Positions 59,195-64,000 of a stretch of 64,000 nucleotides of DNA are shown in pieces. This stretch comes from Salvia splendens (Eukaryota; Streptophyta; Magnoliopsida; Lamiales; Lamiaceae), in the NCBI RefSeq assembly GCF_004379255.2, contig NC_056035.1, positions 15,273,902 to 15,337,901 on the forward strand, read 5' to 3'. Both the position numbers and the translations under genes were made by a program. Below the pieces are notes generated by a model, which had not been told where the DNA came from, searched no databases, and saw nothing but the letters and a program-made list of their open reading frames with translations. Each line of letters starts with the position of its first letter. Position 1 is the stretch's first letter.

Positions 59195-61801
59195 TGTCAC
59201 GCCCGCATTTCCTAAGGATAGGAAGCACGGTGGATCGCGACTAGGGGAGGAATAAAGAAACGGGGAAGAAAGGGGGAGGACAAGAATACTTGACCCAAAA
59301 CATTTAATAGAAGGAAGTTCACTTCAAAACATTGTACCGTGACGACATTACTGTAATTAAAGTAATCAGAGTTAAATAAAAACATTGTATCGGATAACAA
59401 AGCAGCGGAAAGACCAAGAGGTAGATAATGTCGAGTATGACGACACGACACCATCCGGAAACCAAGTGAGACACCTTTTGACCTTAACTGCTTAACATCC
59501 GTCATCCCCATCGCCGCTCAACCTGCACATTAAGAAAACAACATGCAGGGCTGAGTACTTGATGCACTCAGTGGACACACGCCAAAATCCTAGTTTGTCA
59601 TGCCATAACAGTGTAACCTTGGGGTTTTAAGTGTAAAGAAAATAACCCAAGTACACTAAAACATATTTCACAAATTCGACTGCGCAGTCATTTCCAGATA
59701 TTTCCACCCTTATTTCCACCATCCTACACTATCTGATTCAACGGGTGACAAGGGGCGTGGCCACACCCCAGGTCAACTTGACCGGCCAACTTGCTCTCAG
59801 ATGGCTCCCGGTCTCGTGTACACTAGCCTGAGGGTTCGCAGCCCTACAGACCCGAATTCGATTAAACATATGTGGTAAACCACTTCAGATAGGTTTCAAA
59901 GTAAAACAGTTGGCAAGACAAACAGTTCACCTCCATAAAAACATTTCCGGAACAAAGTCCGTAATAAAGAGATCCCACAGTATAGTAGGATAGGAAAGCC
60001 CACCTCAAATGCTTAACTTTTAAATAGTTTCCTTCTTCAACCACAATTTCCTCGTAAAAGATCACCCTTTTTGAAAGATAAACAAATAACACGATTAGAG
60101 TCCAGGAAGACGAGGTTTAAACGACAATGCATGATTTCTATGTGGATGACTTCAATATCTAGCACCTTACACATACACACACTTAACAACATCCTATAAG
60201 TCAAGCACACAGAAACACACGTCCGAAACACACCATGCACGCACCCGACACGCATACCACGTACCCAAGACACGCACACGACTCGCACACGACACACACA
60301 CAACTCTCACACCCCCGGCATACCCTTACTGCACAAACGGCTCACTTGGCTCGGAAAAGGTTCGGAAAAAAAGGCTCGGCGTCTCGGCCTGGCTCGGTAC
60401 CTCGGCCGGCTGTCTCGGTCCTGGCCGAGCCTGGCTCGGTTGCTGTCTCGGCGTCTCGGCCTGGCTCGGTGTCTCGGCCGACTGTCTCGGCCGCCTGGCT
60501 CGGTACCTTGGCCGGCTGTCTCGGCCGCCTGGCTCGGTCCTGGCTCGGCACCTCGTCCGGATGTCTCGGCCGTCTGGCTCGGTACCTCGGCCGCCTGTCT
60601 CGGCACCTGGCTGGGCACATGTCTCGGCACCTGGCTCGGCACATGTCTCGGCGTCTGGCTCGGTACCTCGGCCGCCTGTCTCGGCACCTGGCTCGGCACA
60701 TGTCTCGGCGTCTGACTCGGCCCTGGCTCGGCACCTGTCTCGGCACTGACTCGACACCTGTCTCGGCACCTGGCTCGGTCACGTGCACACACCTACTTTC
60801 CCCCAACCAACGATTCTCAAACCTCATACGACATTCACAACACACATTCTACATCCCAAAACACACCCGAAAACATGAGATCAAACCTCCAAAACTCTCC
60901 ACAACACCACCCTAGGCCAAACCCTAAATCTCTCGGCCAACACACACAAACCACTCGAACCAAACGCTGATTCCTCCGAGCCATCCCTTGGCCAAACACA
61001 CCCACATACATCACAATATCAAAACACCCAGATTCACACCCATTGCACATAAATACATCACCCAGAAACGTACATCCCGCAGAACTGAGCAGTTTACTTA
61101 CAAAAATCATTATAAAATCACCCGACCTCCAATGAAGCTGAAATTTTAACACCACACAGAAGACACACCAAGGTTTATACAGTTAAAATTTCGTACCAAA
61201 AGGAGATCATTTGATTCGTCAAAAACAGTTCGGAACCCACTGTCAGTCACAACCAAAAACATACTCAACACCAACACATAACCACAAGTCCTATTCAGCA
61301 TCTAAACAACTCAAATTCGTCCTATATGCATGTGTTTTCGAAATTAGCATGAGTTAGGGTCTTGGGTTACCTTTCCCGGAGAGTTCAATCGTAGTTCGAA
61401 CGTTTTACTTCCTCCTCCGACTCCGATTCACAACGAAAGTTAACAACCGCGAGATTGAGTGAGATTGATTGCTTGTGAGAGAGAGATTGAGAGAAGAGCG
61501 ATGGTGAGGGGGAGAGATTGAGAGAGGAGAAAGTGCATCGGTTTTGTGGGAGTGGGGAGAGGTTGAGAAAGTAATGGGGGTGAGGGAGAGAAACCGAGAG
61601 AGAGATAGGGAGAGAGGGAGATTTACTTTGTTAATTAGGATTTTATTTCTTAGATTAATTAATTATCCCAATTACATATTGCTTAGGTAAAAATCATATC
61701 CACAAAAACAATATAAATCAAATAAGACTTACCAAACCATATCTTAAACAAGATATTCACAAAAAAATCACTCCTTAATTTAAAAAAAAACGGATATTAC
61801 A
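59195..61801. mobile_element. Solo-LTR-like insertion (2.6 kb)
   Basis: Begins tgtcacgcccgcatttccta and ends ggatattaca (TG...CA). It is flanked by a perfect 5-bp duplication gaaag at 59190-59194 and 61802-61806. No gag, pol, primer-binding site or second LTR copy is seen inside. This fits a single long LTR left after recombination; a gene-less LARD-type element is the alternative. It contains a GC-rich minisatellite. Confidence 0.8.
60345..60785. repeat. Minisatellite of CTCGGC-type units in the LTR
   Basis: About 440 bp made of degenerate units such as ctggctcggcacatgtctcg and ctggctcggtacctcggccg. The period is about 20-24 bp with higher-order patterns, and the array is open in several frames on both strands. 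No family protein is recognised. The 226-residue frame at 60235-60915 is a by-product of this low-complexity array. Confidence 0.85.
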
Positions 61802-61964
61802 GAAAGGACCGCCCAGCCGACCGCCCAGCGCCACGCCACCGCCCAGCGCTGCGCGGTTTCTCTCTCCAGTCAGCGGCTGGGCGGCTGCAATAGACCGCCC
61901 AACGAACCGCCCAGCGCCGGCGCTCGGCTGGGCGGTCGCTGGGCGGTTATTGTGGATGGTCTTA

Positions 61965-62413
61965 CGACTCACATGCTAAACGTTTTGGTATGCAAATGCA
62001 ACAGAGTTAAATTAGACCTATTCCTATACACGCCGGATTGTTTGTGATCTGCTCCACGGAAAAGTCAAATTACCTAGGAAAATAATTGTGAAAAAATAAT
62101 TTTTTGGATTATGATTCTTAATAATAATATTTATTTTTCATATTTAGAAAATAACAAAATTTTAAATAATATGCTTAATAATCATACTAAATTACAAATT
62201 TAAAAATTAAAATGAAATAATTATATAATTAATAATTTTAAAATCATAATAAGATTTTTATCAAATTAATAATTGTAAAACATAATAATACTAATAATTA
62301 TTATCATTATAAGCATAATATAAATAATTAGATTAAGATTTTCTTAATAAATTATTATTAACATTATAATAGTAAAATAATAATAATAATAATATAGTAA
62401 TAATAATAATATT

Positions 62414-62458
<45 letters not shown>

Positions 62459-63230
62459 TAATTACTATCAGAGATCTAATTCAATAAATCCGGATTTATT
62501 ATACAACTTGCGGTTCCGTTCACCTCTATCGATCAAGCCTTCACTATCAGTCTTGAGCCTGCATCCATCAAACTATCAAGCTCGGAATTTGGTTAGAGCT
62601 CTCTGTTTACTATCGATCAAGCTCTGTGTGAGCTTTTTCTAACTGAACATCATACATCTTGCGGTTTCTAAAGTCTTAAAGTGGAGCCTCCTAAAGCATG
62701 GATAGAACTCTTTATTCATCTTCATTCCTTCAATTTATAGTGTGGCTCCACTTCAATCCCTAGGGCTGATCTTCTCTATTTTGACATTTGTGTCCTCCAA
62801 AAGTGATGTCTTCTAGAAGCTCGTTCTTCCTCTTATTCGTCCTCTGATTTGTGTCTCCTTCTGGTCAATTTGATCCAATTTTCTCCATTTTCACTTGTTT
62901 CCCTCGTCGACACATGACCCATCACATAACATTGACATACTCCACCACCATCATCATCCTTGAAGTTTTGCTCTCATCTCATCCAATTTGTTGAAGCTTG
63001 TTCATCTGCAGTGGTGCAATGAATAAGATGAAACCGTTTATTCTTTGGAGTTGACACGCCCGATCCGAGCACTACAAGAGCGTAGCTTGTTTAACAAATA
63101 GAGGCCTTCCTCGATCTTGCTTACAATAAGGTTTCAAGTTTTACTTGTAAATAAACTTACGTGTAATTTTCTTCTTCTTACGATGGATGCTTTAAGGTAA
63201 TATATTGGGTATAATTGTTATTTTTTATTG
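61965..63230. other. Intergenic: AT-rich DNA and unassigned repeat-like stretch
   Basis: 62080-62480 is very AT-rich, with a long (taa)n microsatellite at about 62375-62457. 62480-63130 is less AT-rich and contains a repeated motif (tatcgatcaagc twice) and a tail (acgcccgatccgagcactac) that looks repeat-derived, but no family, TIR or coding sequence was assigned. Confidence 0.4.
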
Positions 63231-63234
63231 AGTG

Positions 63235-64000
63235 AATGAACTGCATGAAATGTCCCTAACATTTGCGGTTGTTGCATCATTGACCCCTAACAAAAAAATA
63301 GTACCACATGGGTCTAACATTTCATATAATCACAAACCAGGTAATTTTAGCCATTTTTCGGACGAAAATGCCCAAATGGCTTGAAGGGCAAATTTGTCTC
63401 ATGACCATCCCAAACCTGCAGGAACTTGCCCCTTACTCTGTCACTACTACACTACATATAAGTGACTTGTCAAATCATGCAGATTTTGTTTCCATTTCCT
63501 ATGATGAGTACCGGCAAATATATTTTCTCTCCCTCTCTTTTGATTTCACTCCTCTCACTTCTTCCCTTCCCTTTCATTTTCGTTTTTATCTTCTTCTTCT
63601 TCTTCTTCTTCTTCTTCTTCGTCTTCTTCTTCTTTCGTCGTCTTCTCAATCCCACGCATCGCCATCCCTAACTCGAGTTAGTGTGCTTCTGTTGATTTTT
63701 TGTATCATGTAACATATGAGATTTCCCCTTTAAGCTTCTTGATTGGCAACACGAATTAGGGGTTTAGGGTTCATCGATTTATGGTTTTGGGGTTACCGTG
63801 GTATGCAAATTCTTGGGGGTTTCATTTGAGAGAGAAATATGAATTTGTTATTGTTTTTTAGCATATAATTCATATTAATTTTGCAATTCTGGTTTGAATT
63901 TTGGCAAGTTGGGCAACTCGATTTATGGTTTTAGGGTTACCGTGGTATGCAAATTTTTGGGGATTTGAGTTGAGAGAGAAGTAGGAATTTGTTATTGTTT
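63235..64000. mobile_element. Possible left end of a further transposon leaving the window
   Basis: The stretch at 63250-63420 (gtccctaacatttgcggttg, gacccctaac, aaaatgcccaaatggc) has the look of a plant MULE terminus, followed by a (ttc)n microsatellite (about 63590-63645). A 144-bp tandem repeat (cgatttatggttttggggtt at 63775, cgatttatggttttagggtt at 63919) runs to the window end. The other end is outside, so this is only a suggestion. Confidence 0.35.

Larger units (their letters stand above)
57302..61961. mobile_element. PIF/Harbinger-type element 2 with nested LTR insertion
   Basis: TIRs gaccatccacgata (left) and tattgtggatggtc (right), flanked by TTA at 57299-57301 and 61962-61964. The first ten TIR bases equal those of element 1. 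Length 4660 bp, or about 2050 bp without the solo LTR and its duplicated target. GC-rich subterminal blocks (ctgggcggt / accgcccag) lie on the right side. The only gene is a Myb/SANT-like one on the minus strand; no DDE transposase is seen. Confidence 0.9.

Noticed and set aside
60235..60915. Long open frames on both strands over the CTCGGC array, taken as possible proteins
   Set aside because: They are low-complexity by-products of a stop-free minisatellite inside an LTR, with no domain or start context.
59195..61801. Complete LTR retrotransposon
   Set aside because: No gag or pol, no primer-binding site and no second terminal copy were found; only one LTR-like unit is present.

Overview
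This window is nuclear DNA of a flowering plant, most likely an asterid eudicot and possibly in the Lamiales. The genes are intron-rich with GT-AG junctions, intergenic DNA is AT-rich, and the repeats are plant families: MULE, PIF/Harbinger, hAT, Stowaway, a tRNA-type SINE and an LTR element. The order-level guess is weak. Intergenic DNA is dominated by nested transposons.

Seven host genes can be read. (1) 316-10422 (+): the BRAHMA SWI2/SNF2 chromatin-remodelling ATPase, lacking only its upstream 5' exon(s). (2) 10779-13555 (-): an E2 ubiquitin-conjugating enzyme of the UBC4/5/6 type, complete in six exons and convergent with BRM. (3) 26926-27375 (+): a small two-Agenet-domain protein. (4) 28239-30156 (-): a MATE/DTX efflux carrier in six exons. 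(5) 38202-47937 (+): a RIC1-type Rab6-GEF subunit in 24 exons. (6) 48457-53541 (-): a ferric-chelate reductase (FRO) in seven exons. (7) 55786-57210 (-): a membrane-anchored malectin-like receptor protein that has no kinase domain.

The block at about 14.0-26.1 kb is a nested transposon cluster. An old MULE-like unit carries a ULP1-type protease fragment (+) and a deleted FAR1-like gene (-). A 1.9-kb Harbinger-type element (16160-18061, TSD TTA) sits inside the ULP1 fragment. A 5.3-kb MULE (18464-23750, 109-bp TIRs, perfect 9-bp TSD) is inserted beside it, and carries a damaged MuDR transposase plus a convergent zf-GRF/membrane gene. The 30.6-38.0 kb block holds a non-autonomous hAT (31390-33316, TSD GTGATAGG) and a decayed second MULE (about 33564-37995) whose right end is about 200 bp from the RIC1 start codon. 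The block at 57302-61961 is a second Harbinger-type element carrying only a Myb/SANT-like gene, split by a 2.6-kb solo-LTR-like insertion (TSD GAAAG). It lies 91 bp upstream of the malectin-like gene. Small elements (Stowaway MITEs, a SINE, foldback repeats) occupy introns of BRM, UBC, RIC1 and FRO.

The host genes do not form a pathway; each is an independent housekeeping or transport gene. The most interesting material is in the transposons: two elements with near-identical TIRs and TTA target duplications that keep the Myb-like partner gene but no visible DDE transposase, a MULE with a zf-GRF transmembrane passenger, and insertions next to promoters.
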